Notes: generated by a model from the letters alone, not told the origin. Numbered from the stretch's first letter, positions 34,056 to 42,951 are shown. The stretch is 48,881 nt of DNA from UBA4615 sp046046245 (GCA_046046245.1 JBJOKE010000001.1:1-48881), one strand, 5' to 3'. Translations and numbers: made by a program.

Positions 34056-34991
34056 ATGGCGAACCCGATGGGCACCTTCAGCGTCATCCAACCGAGCGCC
34101 GCCACGGCAGCGCCCGCCGCCTCGAACACGCCGGCGCCCAGGCCCGGCGCCGCGCCCCGGATCGGCGAGATGCTCGTCGCGCAGGGCGTGATGGACGCGG
34201 CCCAGGTCGAGCGTGTGCTCGAGCTGCAGCGCAGCCCCGACGAGCGCGCCCGCTTCGGCGAGATCGCGATCCGGCTGGGGTATGCGACCAAGCAGCAGGT
34301 AGCCGAGATCCTCGCGCGCCAGTTCGGCTCGGCGAGCGAGCTCGACCTGTCGAAGTCGCGCCTGCCCGCGACGATCGTCACCGCATTCCGTAACGTGCTG
34401 CCGTTCGCCGAGTCGATCCGCTCGCTGCGCAGCCAGCTGATGATGCGCTGGTTCGACGGCACGCCGGGCCAGTCCACGCTCGCGATCACCAGTGTCGACC
34501 GCGGTGACGGCAAGAGCTTCGTGACCGCGAATCTCGCGGTGGCCTTCTCGCAGCTCGGCGAGAAGACGCTGGTCATCGATGCCGACATGCGTCACCCGAC
34601 CCAGCACGAGATCTTCGGTCTGCGCAATCCGCTCGGCCTGTCGGGCGTGCTGAGCGGGCGCGCGGACCTGAACGAGATCCGGCTGATCGACGGCCTGGGC
34701 AACCTGTCGGTGCTGCCGGCCGGGCCGCTGCCGCCGAACCCGCAGGAACTGCTCGGCCGGCCCGAGTTCGGCCGGCTGCTCAACGAGATGTCGTCGGTGT
34801 TCGACGTGATCCTCGTCGACACGCCGTCCGCGCAGGAGGCGTCGGACGCGCACGTGGTCGCGCAGCGCACGCGCTCGGTGCTGATGGTCGGCCGCAAGGA
34901 CAAGACGCGCGCGGCCGAGATCAAGCAGCTCGGCGCGGTGTTCTCGAGCTCGGGCATCTCGGTGCTCGGTGCCACGCTGAACGAGTACTGA
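34056..34991 (+). CDS. epsG: Chain-length-associated tyrosine kinase-like ATPase (EpsG type)
   Basis: A 311-residue protein. Residues about 35-95 form a small two-repeat domain like the N-terminal module of type II secretion ATPases (IGEMLVAQGVMDAAQVERVL, FGEIAIRLGYATKQQVAEIL). The BY-kinase domain follows with Walker A SVDRGDGKSFVTANLA (K153), Walker A' TLVIDADMRHP (D175, D177) and Walker B VILVDTP. There is no C-terminal Tyr cluster, only one terminal Tyr. This matches EpsG proteins that pair with EpsF in betaproteobacterial EPS loci. Confidence 0.9.
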   Translation: MANPMGTFSVIQPSAATAAPAASNTPAPRPGAAPRIGEMLVAQGVMDAAQVERVLELQRSPDERARFGEIAIRLGYATKQQVAEILARQFGSASELDLSKSRLPATIVTAFRNVLPFAESIRSLRSQLMMRWFDGTPGQSTLAITSVDRGDGKSFVTANLAVAFSQLGEKTLVIDADMRHPTQHEIFGLRNPLGLSGVLSGRADLNEIRLIDGLGNLSVLPAGPLPPNPQELLGRPEFGRLLNEMSSVFDVILVDTPSAQEASDAHVVAQRTRSVLMVGRKDKTRAAEIKQLGAVFSSSGISVLGATLNEY

Positions 34992-35019
34992 CCGACCGGG
35001 CGGGGACCGAGGGCCGACG

Positions 35020-36585
35020 ATGCTGCGCCGAGCCGAGGGGTACTGGCCGGGGAGCCGCCCCGACAACTGGGTCACGATCGCGATCGCCTCGGCCTTCGTG
35101 CTGTTCGGTGTCGCGGCCGGTCTGATCATCGCGTCGCAGAACCTGGTGCTGATGGCGCTGGCCGGCGGCGCGGTGCTGAGCGTGGTGCTGCTGTCCGCGC
35201 CCGCCGTCGCGGTCTGGATCGTGCTGGTCGGCACGCTGGTGATCAGCGGCCCGCTGCTGTTCCACTTCCGCGAGCTCGACCGGGTGCCGTGGATCTTCTC
35301 GGTCCTCGGCATCTTCCTGTTCATCGCGTCGTTCCTGCATGCCGGCCTGGTCCGGCGCGGCGACCGCGGGCCGGTGCCGCTGTTCGTGATCCTCGGCGTG
35401 GTCTTCGTGGTCTACGTGCTGCTGTCGATGTCCTGGGCGACGGTGCCGCTGGCGAACTCGGGGCCGGGCGCGCGGCGTGCGGTCCAGTACTGGGGCCTGT
35501 TCTTCGCGCTCGCGCTGATCGCCTTCCCGGACCGGACCATCGCGCGCTGGATGCTGTTCTTCGTGGTGCTGGGCCTGAGCCAGTTCCCGTACGCGCTCTA
35601 CCAGCGCTTCGTCGTGCACCCCACGCTGCAGCACAACTACGTGTTCGACTCGATCGCCGGCACGCTCGAGGTCTCGTGGAACGGCCTGGGCGGCGCGTCG
35701 GGCGTGCTCGCGTTCATGCAGATCCTGCTGATCGCGGCGATGTTCGCGGCCTGGCGCGAAGGTCTGCTCACCCGGGGCCGGCTCGCCCTCGCGACGGTCG
35801 CACTGATGATCCCGATGGCCATCGGCGAGACCAACGTCCTCTTCGTCTGGCTGCCGCTCGCGGTGTCGGCGGTGTTCGTCGACGTGATCCGCCGGCATCC
35901 GCTGCGCTTCTTCGGCGGCGCCGTGGCGTTCGCCGCGCTGATGGCAGCCTTCGCGTCGGTCTACCTGGTGACTCAGCAGGCGCAGACCTCGACCCGCAGC
36001 GCCTCGCACCAGGGTCGCGAGCAGACCCTGGAGGAACGGGTACGCGAAGTCTGGGAGTACAACGCCGGCAGCCGCGGCTATACCGGGCGCAGCGACCTGA
36101 ATCGCTTCAACGTGATCCCGCACTGGTTCCGGAACAACGGACTCGACGATCCGATCGCGGCGACCTTCGGTCACGGCATCGGCGCCTCCTTCGGCTCCTA
36201 CGATGTCCGCACGACGCTTCGGGACCGATTCGGCGAGCGTTCGATCGACCTGCTGACCGTCAGTGCGCTGCTCTGGGACCTCGGGATCGTCGGCGTATCG
36301 CTGTTCCTCGCGACGTTGGGCTTCGCGATCCGCAGCGCCTACCGCCTCACGAAGCGCTGCCGTGCGGGGCCCGATCGCGCGATCGCACGTGCGCTGTTCG
36401 CCGGCACGGTGATGCTGCTGTCGCTGGCCTTCTACAACAACGCGATCGTGAACACCGCGAGCCAGCAGGTGATCGCGATGCTGATCCTCGGCCTGACCGC
36501 GTGGATGGAGCGCCGTTACGGCGGTCGAGCCGCGCCGGATCGACCGGCGCCCGAGGCGGGCGCCGCGTCCGGCGCCGCAGCCTGA
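35020..36585 (+). CDS. O-antigen ligase/Wzy-like polymerase
   Basis: A 521-residue polytopic membrane protein with about 12 hydrophobic segments and a large periplasmic loop (about 330-400: TLEERVREVWEYNAGSRG, GRSDLNRFNVIPHWF, FGHGIGASFGSYD), the layout of Wzy/WaaL proteins. The GHGIG-type loop motif is common in ligases and polymerases. In this locus with Wzx and EpsF/G it is most likely the EPS polymerase. The C-terminal tail is Ala/Pro-rich. Confidence 0.82.
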   Translation: MLRRAEGYWPGSRPDNWVTIAIASAFVLFGVAAGLIIASQNLVLMALAGGAVLSVVLLSAPAVAVWIVLVGTLVISGPLLFHFRELDRVPWIFSVLGIFLFIASFLHAGLVRRGDRGPVPLFVILGVVFVVYVLLSMSWATVPLANSGPGARRAVQYWGLFFALALIAFPDRTIARWMLFFVVLGLSQFPYALYQRFVVHPTLQHNYVFDSIAGTLEVSWNGLGGASGVLAFMQILLIAAMFAAWREGLLTRGRLALATVALMIPMAIGETNVLFVWLPLAVSAVFVDVIRRHPLRFFGGAVAFAALMAAFASVYLVTQQAQTSTRSASHQGREQTLEERVREVWEYNAGSRGYTGRSDLNRFNVIPHWFRNNGLDDPIAATFGHGIGASFGSYDVRTTLRDRFGERSIDLLTVSALLWDLGIVGVSLFLATLGFAIRSAYRLTKRCRAGPDRAIARALFAGTVMLLSLAFYNNAIVNTASQQVIAMLILGLTAWMERRYGGRAAPDRPAPEAGAASGAAA

Positions 36586-36675
36586 TCGAACGTCGTCCTG
36601 CCGGGCGCGCGCGGCCGGCCTGTCCGCAGATGGCTCGCGTGCCGCGCTCGGCGGCGCGGCGCGGCGTACGGCGCC

Positions 36676-37860
36676 TCAGGCGCCTGCCCGCGCCCTGGCC
36701 TCGATGCCGGCGGCGATCCGTCGCCCGCGCGCCCGCAGCGGCGATTCGATCACCCGGAAGTTGAACTCCGCCGCGGCGAACGTGATGACCGCGGTGGCCG
36801 CGATCATCGCCACGCCGTAGACCGGCGAGACCTGGGTCAGCGGCTTGCCGAGCGCGCGTCGCGTGAGCTCGTAGCAGACCGCGAGCACGAGCATGTGGAT
36901 CAGGTAGAGCGCGTACGAGCGCGAGCCGAACCACAGCATCACCGACTTCAGCCTTCCCGGCGCCATCAGGTAGTCGCGGTCGTAGCTCGCGATCCAGACC
37001 AGCACCGCGGAGCACAGCGCCGCCGCGCTGGTGCCCCAGCCGGCATCGGCGCGGGGCGAGGTGACCACCGCGAGGCCCGCGAGGCCGGCGAGGGCCGCGA
37101 GCGTGCCGAGCGCGCGCGAGGACAGCCGGTGCGGATCCCATCGGCCGTACGACGCCGTCTGCCGCCAGTAGGCGATCAGCACGCCGAGGATGATCGCGTC
37201 GGTCCGGATGAACCACAGCGACGAGCCGTCGGCCAGGAAGCCGTTGACCCGCGGCAGCGCGAGCTGGATCGCGCACAGCACGGCCAGCAGCACCACGATC
37301 GCCGTGCGGCTGCGCACCAGGAAGAGCAGCGTGGGCAGCACCAGGTAGAACTGCTCCTCGAGCGACAGGCTCCAGTAGACCCCCAGCGTGCCGCAGGTGT
37401 GCGCCGGGGTGCACGCGATGTAGTGCAGGTTGATCACGTTCAGCAGCGCCCACGCGGTGTCCACCCACGTGCGGGCGGTCAACTGGCCGTCGGGCGTCGT
37501 GTCGAGCACGAAGGCGGTGGCCGCGAGGGTCAGCGCGATCCAGAACCAGGCCGAGGGCAGCAGCCGGAACGCGCGGCGTACCCAGAACGCCGAGACCCAG
37601 ACCTTGAAGCCCGCCGCGCTGAAGGGCGGGATCGGCTGGCGCAGCAGCGAGTCGGCGATCACGAAGCCGGAGATGCAGAAGAACAGGTCGACGCCGGTCG
37701 CGAACGCCGTCCACGACTGGATCGTGCGGCCGACCGGCCCGAGCGAGCCGAGCCAGCCGTGGCCCCAGTGCGCGGCGAGGGTGAAGAGGATCGCCGCGGC
37801 GCGCAACACCTCGACGTCGGTGTTCTTGCCGTGATCTCGGGGAGGGTGCGTCGGATCCAT
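36676..37860 (-). CDS. Acyltransferase 3 family (OafA-like) O-acyltransferase
   Basis: A 394-residue multi-pass membrane acyltransferase. Near the N-terminus are VEVLRAAAILFTLAAHWGHGW (catalytic-type His) and GVDLFFCISGFVIADSLLR with the R-x10-H-like arrangement; WVRRAFRLLPSAWFW and YWSLSLEEQFYLVLP are further family motifs. It likely O-acetylates EPS sugars. It is on the minus strand, convergent with the polymerase gene. The start is ATG 37860; the longer upstream frame is antisense to the methyltransferase gene. Confidence 0.9.
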   Translation of the reverse strand: MDPTHPPRDHGKNTDVEVLRAAAILFTLAAHWGHGWLGSLGPVGRTIQSWTAFATGVDLFFCISGFVIADSLLRQPIPPFSAAGFKVWVSAFWVRRAFRLLPSAWFWIALTLAATAFVLDTTPDGQLTARTWVDTAWALLNVINLHYIACTPAHTCGTLGVYWSLSLEEQFYLVLPTLLFLVRSRTAIVVLLAVLCAIQLALPRVNGFLADGSSLWFIRTDAIILGVLIAYWRQTASYGRWDPHRLSSRALGTLAALAGLAGLAVVTSPRADAGWGTSAAALCSAVLVWIASYDRDYLMAPGRLKSVMLWFGSRSYALYLIHMLVLAVCYELTRRALGKPLTQVSPVYGVAMIAATAVITFAAAEFNFRVIESPLRARGRRIAAGIEARARAGA

Positions 37861-38130
37861 CGCCGAAGTGTCTCCCAGATGGACGGACCGCAGCGTACCC
37901 CGCTCGCCGGCGTGCGGCGGATCCGGACGAGCGGTCGGGCACGTCGCGGTCGTGACGGACATGCAACAGGGCGCGGTCCGACGCGCCCGTCGGACCGCGC
38001 GGCGCCGTCGGTCGCCGCCGCGTCGCGATGCCGACTGTGTAGTAACTCCTGCCCAGGCGCGGACGGCGCGGCGATACTCCGCACGGGCGGCGCACCGATC
38101 CGCGCACTGCCTTCCTCCAACGGGACAGCC

Positions 38131-39030
38131 ATGCTGGAAAACCCTCTCTACAAGTCGGTCGGCGTCGCCTTCCTCGCGCTGGCGAAGCTGAAGAACGTCG
38201 CCAAGGGCTACGACCGCGCGCGTCCGTTCTCGACGGCCGACATCGAGCGCTGCGTGTCCTACGACACCAAGGTGGTCGACGAATGGCTCGAGATGCTCGA
38301 GGCCTACACGCGTGCGCCGGGCGCCCCGCAGCTCGCCGGCAAGCGCGTGCTCGAGCTCGGCCCGGGCGCCGACCTCGGCGTGCCGCTCTACCTGCTCTCG
38401 AAGGGCGTCGCGCAGTACTGCTCGATCGACGCGTTCCCGCTGGCCCTGTCCGCGCCGAAGGCGGTGCACGAGGCGATGATCGCGCACGTGACCGCGAGCG
38501 GCGGCCTGCGCACGCGGGCGGAGCTCGAGTCGGCGCTCGAGCGCGCGCCGGCCGCCGCGCCCGACGCGCCGATCCGCTACGTGGTGCGCCCGGACTTCCG
38601 GATCGCCGATGCGTTCCCCGCGGCGAGCTTCGACCTGGTGTTCAGCCAGGCGGCCTTCGAGCACTTCGACGACGTGGAGGACACCATCCGGCAGATGTCG
38701 AAGGTGGCGGCGCCGGGTGCGACGCTGATCGCGGGCATCGACATGCAGACCCACAGCCGCTGGCTGCGCGACAAGGACCCGCTGAACATCTACCGCCACA
38801 GCGATGCGGTCTACCGCGCCTTCGCGTTCCGCGGCATGCCCAACCGCGTGCCGGCGAGCGACTACGCCCGCCTGCTCGCCGCGCACGGCTGGGAGGACAT
38901 CGAGATGCGCGTGCTCCACGCGGTCGACGCGCAGACCTTCGCACGGATCGAGCCCTCGCTGCCGGCACGCTTCCGCAAGGACGAGACGCGCAACCTCTGG
39001 GTGATGGCCTGCGCGCGGCGCCGGCGCTGA
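38131..39030 (+). CDS. Class I SAM-dependent methyltransferase
   Basis: A 299-residue methyltransferase. SAM motif I is GKRVLELGPGADLGVPLYLL, and the acceptor region contains FDLVFSQAAFEHFDDVEDTI and SKVAAPGATLIAGIDMQTH. The N-terminus (LYKSVGVAFLALAKLKNVAKGYDR) resembles sugar-chain methyltransferases in EPS loci, which is its probable role. It stands alone between the divergent acyltransferase and convergent lipoprotein copy 1. GATACT (38073-38078) is a weak -10 candidate. Confidence 0.85.
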   Translation: MLENPLYKSVGVAFLALAKLKNVAKGYDRARPFSTADIERCVSYDTKVVDEWLEMLEAYTRAPGAPQLAGKRVLELGPGADLGVPLYLLSKGVAQYCSIDAFPLALSAPKAVHEAMIAHVTASGGLRTRAELESALERAPAAAPDAPIRYVVRPDFRIADAFPAASFDLVFSQAAFEHFDDVEDTIRQMSKVAAPGATLIAGIDMQTHSRWLRDKDPLNIYRHSDAVYRAFAFRGMPNRVPASDYARLLAAHGWEDIEMRVLHAVDAQTFARIEPSLPARFRKDETRNLWVMACARRRR

Positions 39031-39046
39031 GCGCCGGCGGGCGGGA

Positions 39047-40258
39047 TCACTCGAGCGGCGGCGGGTTGCTCCGCAGCAGCGACGTGGGGATCGACGCCGT
39101 CGGACCGGTGTAGTCCTGCCGCGCGACGTCGAGCGTCGCGAAGTTGAACGAGCGCCAGTCCGAGGTGATCCGCTTCGCCCGCGACAGGCCGGCGCTCGGC
39201 GGGAACGAGTTGGCCGCCGTCGCCGTCATGTCCGGGTAGTAGTCGCCGCCGACGTGCATCAGCAGGTTGGCGGCCGCCCGGTCGTCGGGCCTCGACGGGT
39301 CGTCGACGACGAGCCGGGCCTGGACGGTGACGAAGAGCGCGCCGACGTCGGTCACGATGTTCGCGATGTCGAGCTTGCCCTGCTCCCAGATGCCGTGCAT
39401 CACGTTCGGCGAGTTCAGCGGCACCTTCACCGCGACCGAGCCGTCGGCGTTGCGCCGCAGGTCGACGTTGTCGTTGGCCCAGGTCAGGTCCGACTTCCAC
39501 GCCTGGAACCAGTGCGAACCGGGCCGCAGGCCGCCGATCGCGTTCCACTGGCCGGTGCTGCGGCTGAGGTAGTAGGTGCGCGGATTGCGGACCTCGACGC
39601 GGACGTTGTTCGCGCCGTTGCCCGCGCCCTCGAAGATGAGGAACCACTGGACGTAGGCCGACCACAGGTCCGCGTCCTTGTACTGCGACCACACGCTCGA
39701 CAGGTTGAGCCACCACGACTGCATCTTCGAGCCACGGGGGTCCGCACCCATCAGGACGGCCGCGGGGTTCGGGCCGGTCGCCCAGAGGAAGTTCGGGATG
39801 CCGTCTAGCCGCGAATCGTTCTCGAGCGACATGTCGCCGACGATGGTGTCGATCGAGTTGACCTTGAGCGAGACGTCCGGCGCGGTCTGGGTGGGGCCGG
39901 TCGTGGTCGTGGCGCTCGAGGTGCTCGCTGCCGAAGCCGTCGGGCCGGGCGACGCGTTGGCCGATCCATTGGATGAGCCGTTACCCGGCTTGGACGTCGT
40001 CGGCGCGCCGGGGGCGCCGCCCGCCGCGGCCTCGACGATCTGCGTCGGCGTCGCGTCGGCTGCGGACGCCGTGGCCGCTTCGGTTCCCGACACCGCGCCG
40101 TCCGGCGTCGATGACGGAAACAAGAAGCCGCACGATGCGACGAGCACCGACGCGAGGACGACGCCGGTCAGTGTCGCCAGTCGCGAGGTCCGGGCGCGTG
40201 GAGCGTCCTGTCGTTCGTCGAGCCGCAGCTCGATCGGGTCCATGTGTTCGCGTCGCAT
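39047..40258 (-). CDS. Unrecognised lipoprotein, tandem family copy 1
   Basis: A 403-residue exported protein of no family I know. It has a basic tail (1-26), a hydrophobic core ending in lipobox LVASC (Cys about 43), and a Ser/Thr/Gly/Ala/Pro linker of about 85 residues. A conserved domain of about 275 residues follows: VNSIDTIVGDMSLENDSR, DGIPNFLWATGPNPAAVLMG, VRNPRTYYLSRSTGQW, GSHWFQAWKSDLTWANDNV, LLMHVGGDYYPDM, ending NPPPLE. It is rich in Trp, Asn and Asp, consistent with a beta-rich, possibly glycan-binding fold. Start 40258 has GGAGGGC 7 nt upstream. It is likely anchored in the outer membrane. Confidence 0.75.
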   Translation of the reverse strand: MRREHMDPIELRLDERQDAPRARTSRLATLTGVVLASVLVASCGFLFPSSTPDGAVSGTEAATASAADATPTQIVEAAAGGAPGAPTTSKPGNGSSNGSANASPGPTASAASTSSATTTTGPTQTAPDVSLKVNSIDTIVGDMSLENDSRLDGIPNFLWATGPNPAAVLMGADPRGSKMQSWWLNLSSVWSQYKDADLWSAYVQWFLIFEGAGNGANNVRVEVRNPRTYYLSRSTGQWNAIGGLRPGSHWFQAWKSDLTWANDNVDLRRNADGSVAVKVPLNSPNVMHGIWEQGKLDIANIVTDVGALFVTVQARLVVDDPSRPDDRAAANLLMHVGGDYYPDMTATAANSFPPSAGLSRAKRITSDWRSFNFATLDVARQDYTGPTASIPTSLLRSNPPPLE

Positions 40259-40329
40259 CCGGATGCCCTCCATCGAATCGCCGGCGCGGAAGGACGACTT
40301 CCGCTAACGCATGAACGCCGGCCCGGATA

Positions 40330-40415
40330 GGAAAAAGTTCACGAACGCTAGCGTTCCGGGCAGGACGCTCGATACCGGTCACGGATGGATGGCGTGTCCG
40401 CACCGATCGATGACG
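40330..40415 (-). promoter_or_regulatory. Conserved upstream element of lipoprotein copy 1
   Basis: This segment is shared with the region before copy 2. The gene-proximal part reads (plus strand) GGAAAAAGTTCACG followed by the perfect palindrome GAACGCTAGCGTTC (40343-40356). A second block from about 40383 (CGGATGGATGGCGTGT...GATGAC) recurs before copy 2 at the same distance of about 27 bp. Conservation of both blocks and their spacing suggests a promoter with a regulator site. No clear sigma-70 hexamers are seen. Confidence 0.5.
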
Positions 40416-40554
40416 GCGTGCGGAAAACGCTGGATTTCCAGGCGGATCGTCAAGGGCCGCACATCGCGTCGCGGCGACCGACCGGCAGGAGGCACAACGG
40501 TCGGCGCCGGACGGCACGCGAAATCGGAACGACGTCGGACTTAGGAGCCGGACT

Positions 40555-41697
40555 TCATTCGAGGGGCGGCGGATTGTTGCCCAGGGCGGTGGTGGAGATC
40601 GATGCGGACGCGCCGCGGTAGTCCTGTCGCGCGGTGTCGATCGTCGCGAAGTTGAACGACTGCCAGTCGGACGTGATGCGCTTGAGCCGCGAGAGGCCGG
40701 CGCTCGGCGGGAACGAGTCGGCGGCGGAGGCGGCCATGTCCGGGTAGTAGTCGCCGCCGACGTGCATCAGCAGGTTGGCGGCCGCCCGGTCGTCGGGCCT
40801 CGACGGGTCGTCGACGACGAGCCGGGCCTGGACGGTGGCGAAGAGCGCCGCCATGTCCGCGACCACGCGCGAGATGTCGAGCTTGCCCTGCTCCCAGATG
40901 CCGTGAATCGCGTTCGGCGAGTTCAGGGGGACCCTCACCGCGACCGAGCCGTCGGCGTTGCGCCGCAGGTCGACGTTGTCGTTGGCCCAGGTCAGGTCCG
41001 ACTTCCAGGCCTGGAACCAGTGCGAACCGGACCGCAGGCCGCCGATCGCGTTCCACTGGCCGGAGCTGCGGCTGAGGTAGTAGGTGCGTGGGTTCCGGAC
41101 CTCGACGCGGACGTTGTTCGCGCCGTTGCCCACGCCCTCGAAGATGAGGAACCACTGGACGTAGGCCGACCACAGGTCCGCGTCCTTGTACTGCCACTGG
41201 ACGCTGGGCATGTCGAGCCACCACGGCTGCATCTTCGAGCCGCGGGGATCGGCGCCCATCAGGACGGCTGCGGGGTTCGGCCCGGTCGCCCACATGAAGT
41301 TCGGGATGCCGTCGGCACGCGAATCGTTCTCGAGCGTCATGTCGCCGATGATGGTCGCCACCGAGTTCACCTTCTGGGTGGCGCCGAAGGGCTTCGACGT
41401 GGCGGGCGTCGCGCCCGGCTGTCCCCCGAGCGAGGTCTCGACGGCACCGCCCGTGGCCAGCGCCGCGTCCGAGCCGCTCCCGTTCTCCGGCGCGCCCGCG
41501 CTCGTCGATCCGGTCGACGACGCCGGCGAGCCGTGCGGATCGAACCAGCCGCAGGACGTGCCCATCGCGACAGCGATCGCGACGCCCGCGAGCGTGCGGA
41601 TCCGCCTCGCAGCGTCGCCGCGCGGCGCCTCGTCCGGGGCCGATCCTCGTACCGCCGCTCGGGCAGTCCGCATGAGCGCATGGTGTCCGCGTCGCAT
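40555..41697 (-). CDS. Unrecognised lipoprotein-like exported protein, tandem family copy 2
   Basis: A 380-residue paralogue of copy 1. After a 35-residue basic tail comes a hydrophobic stretch (TLAGVAIAVAMGTSCGW) with a less standard lipobox, a Ser/Gly/Ala linker of about 65 residues, then the conserved domain (VNSVATIIGDMTLENDSRA, GPNPAAVLMGADPRGSKM, ending NNPPPLE). It shares 103 identical consecutive bases with copy 1 in the 3' part. GGAGG lies 8 nt before ATG 41697. It has its own upstream region, so separate transcription is likely. Confidence 0.75.
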   Translation of the reverse strand: MRRGHHALMRTARAAVRGSAPDEAPRGDAARRIRTLAGVAIAVAMGTSCGWFDPHGSPASSTGSTSAGAPENGSGSDAALATGGAVETSLGGQPGATPATSKPFGATQKVNSVATIIGDMTLENDSRADGIPNFMWATGPNPAAVLMGADPRGSKMQPWWLDMPSVQWQYKDADLWSAYVQWFLIFEGVGNGANNVRVEVRNPRTYYLSRSSGQWNAIGGLRSGSHWFQAWKSDLTWANDNVDLRRNADGSVAVRVPLNSPNAIHGIWEQGKLDISRVVADMAALFATVQARLVVDDPSRPDDRAAANLLMHVGGDYYPDMAASAADSFPPSAGLSRLKRITSDWQSFNFATIDTARQDYRGASASISTTALGNNPPPLE

Positions 41698-41719
41698 CCG
41701 GTTTTCCTCCGCCTGCACA

Positions 41720-41805
41720 GGAAAAAAGTCACGGAACGCTAACGGCGGTGTCGCAGGCGGCGGAACGCGGCCCGGATGGAAGGCCTGTTGGCACTGATCG
41801 GTGAC
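41720..41805 (-). promoter_or_regulatory. Conserved upstream element of lipoprotein copy 2
   Basis: GGAAAAAAGTCACG followed by GAACGCTAACG (41720-41744) aligns with the element before copy 1. The palindrome's second half is eroded here (CGGCG in place of CGTTC). The distal block (CGGATGGAAGGCCTGT...GGTGAC, from about 41773) is also conserved at equal spacing. The element is absent before copy 3. Confidence 0.5.
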
Positions 41806-41906
41806 CGCCGGTGTGGCGGGCGCGAATCGCCCGCTGGCGGCGACGACGGTCGCGCGCGGGTCCGCGGTGGCCGGGCGACCGCCGCGTGCTCAGGCCCTGG
41901 CCGAAC

Positions 41907-42893
41907 TCAGTCGAGCGGCGGCGGGTTGGCGCGGAAGCGGGCGGTCGGGATCGAGGCCGGGGCGCCGCGATAGTCCTGGCGCGCCGAGTCGATCGTCGCG
42001 AAGTTGAAGGATTGCCAGGCGGAGGTGACGCGCTTGAGCCGCGACAGGCCCGCGCTGGGCGGGAACGAGTTGGCCGCGGTGGCCTTCATGTCGGGGTAGT
42101 AGTCGCCGCCGACGTGGATGAGCAGGTTCGCGCGGTCGCGATCGTCCGGCTGCGCCGGGTCGTCCACCACGAGACGGGCCTGCACCGTGGCGAACAGCGC
42201 CTCCATGTCCGGCACGATGCCGGCGATGTCGATCTTGCCCGGTTGCCAGATGCCGTGCATCACGTTCGGCGAGCCGCGCGGCACCTTCACAGCCACCGAG
42301 CCGTCGGGATTGCTTCGCAGGTCGACCTTGTCGTTCGCCCAGGTCAGGTCCTTCTTCCAAGCCTGGAACCAGTGCGATCCCGCCTGCGCGGTGCCGACCG
42401 GCCGCCACTGCCCGGTGGAGCGGCTGAGGTAATAGGTGCGCGGATTGCGGATCTCGACGCGGACGTTGTTCGCGCCGTTGCCCACGCCCTCGAAGACGAT
42501 GAACCACTGCACGTACGCCTTCCAGAGATCGGCGGTCTTGAAGCGCGCATCGACGGCCGGCATGTCGAGCCACCACTGCTGCATCTTCGAGCCGCGCGGA
42601 TCCGCGCCCATCAGGACAGCCGCCGGCTTCGGGCCCGTGGCCCAGAGGAAGTTCGGGATGCCGTCGAGCCGGGAGTCGTTCTCGAGCGTCATGTCCGAGA
42701 CGATCGTCTCGACCGAGTTGATCCTGGAGGCCGCCGCCGGGGTGCCCGGAGCCCCCGCGCCCGATGCTTTCGGGGTGCCCGCCGCCGCGAGCAGCACGGG
42801 CGACCCGTTTCCCATGGGCGGATTGTACGGCGTCGAGCCGACGAGTTCATTCGCCGCGCAGAGCGCGAGCGCACCGACGATGCACGTGAACAT
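41907..42893 (-). CDS. Unrecognised exported protein, tandem family copy 3
   Basis: A 328-residue, more diverged paralogue of copies 1 and 2. It starts directly with a short signal-like sequence (MFTCIVGALALCAANELVG), lacking the basic N-terminal tail; the Cys is not in a good lipobox. A linker of about 50 residues precedes the conserved domain (INSVETIVSDMTLENDSR, GPKPAAVLMGADPRGSKM, VGGDYYPDMKATAANSFPP), which ends NPPPLD. It has a sigma-70-like promoter instead of the shared element. Confidence 0.72.
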   Translation of the reverse strand: MFTCIVGALALCAANELVGSTPYNPPMGNGSPVLLAAAGTPKASGAGAPGTPAAASRINSVETIVSDMTLENDSRLDGIPNFLWATGPKPAAVLMGADPRGSKMQQWWLDMPAVDARFKTADLWKAYVQWFIVFEGVGNGANNVRVEIRNPRTYYLSRSTGQWRPVGTAQAGSHWFQAWKKDLTWANDKVDLRSNPDGSVAVKVPRGSPNVMHGIWQPGKIDIAGIVPDMEALFATVQARLVVDDPAQPDDRDRANLLIHVGGDYYPDMKATAANSFPPSAGLSRLKRVTSAWQSFNFATIDSARQDYRGAPASIPTARFRANPPPLD

Positions 42894-42923
42894 GCGGGAC
42901 GGTCCGGAGGGTTGAGTGCGCGA

Positions 42924-42951
42924 ATTATGCAGACGCCGGATGCGTCGTCGA
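42924..42951 (-). promoter_or_regulatory. Putative promoter of lipoprotein copy 3
   Basis: On the minus strand, TCGACG (42951-42946) and CATAAT (42929-42924, five of six) are separated by 16 bp. Transcription would start about 24 nt before ATG 42893. Confidence 0.45.

Noticed and set aside
41771..41806. Sigma-54 promoter suggested by TTGGCAC before lipoprotein copy 2
   Set aside because: The GC element is not followed by TTGC at the required spacing, and it lies on the strand opposite to the gene.
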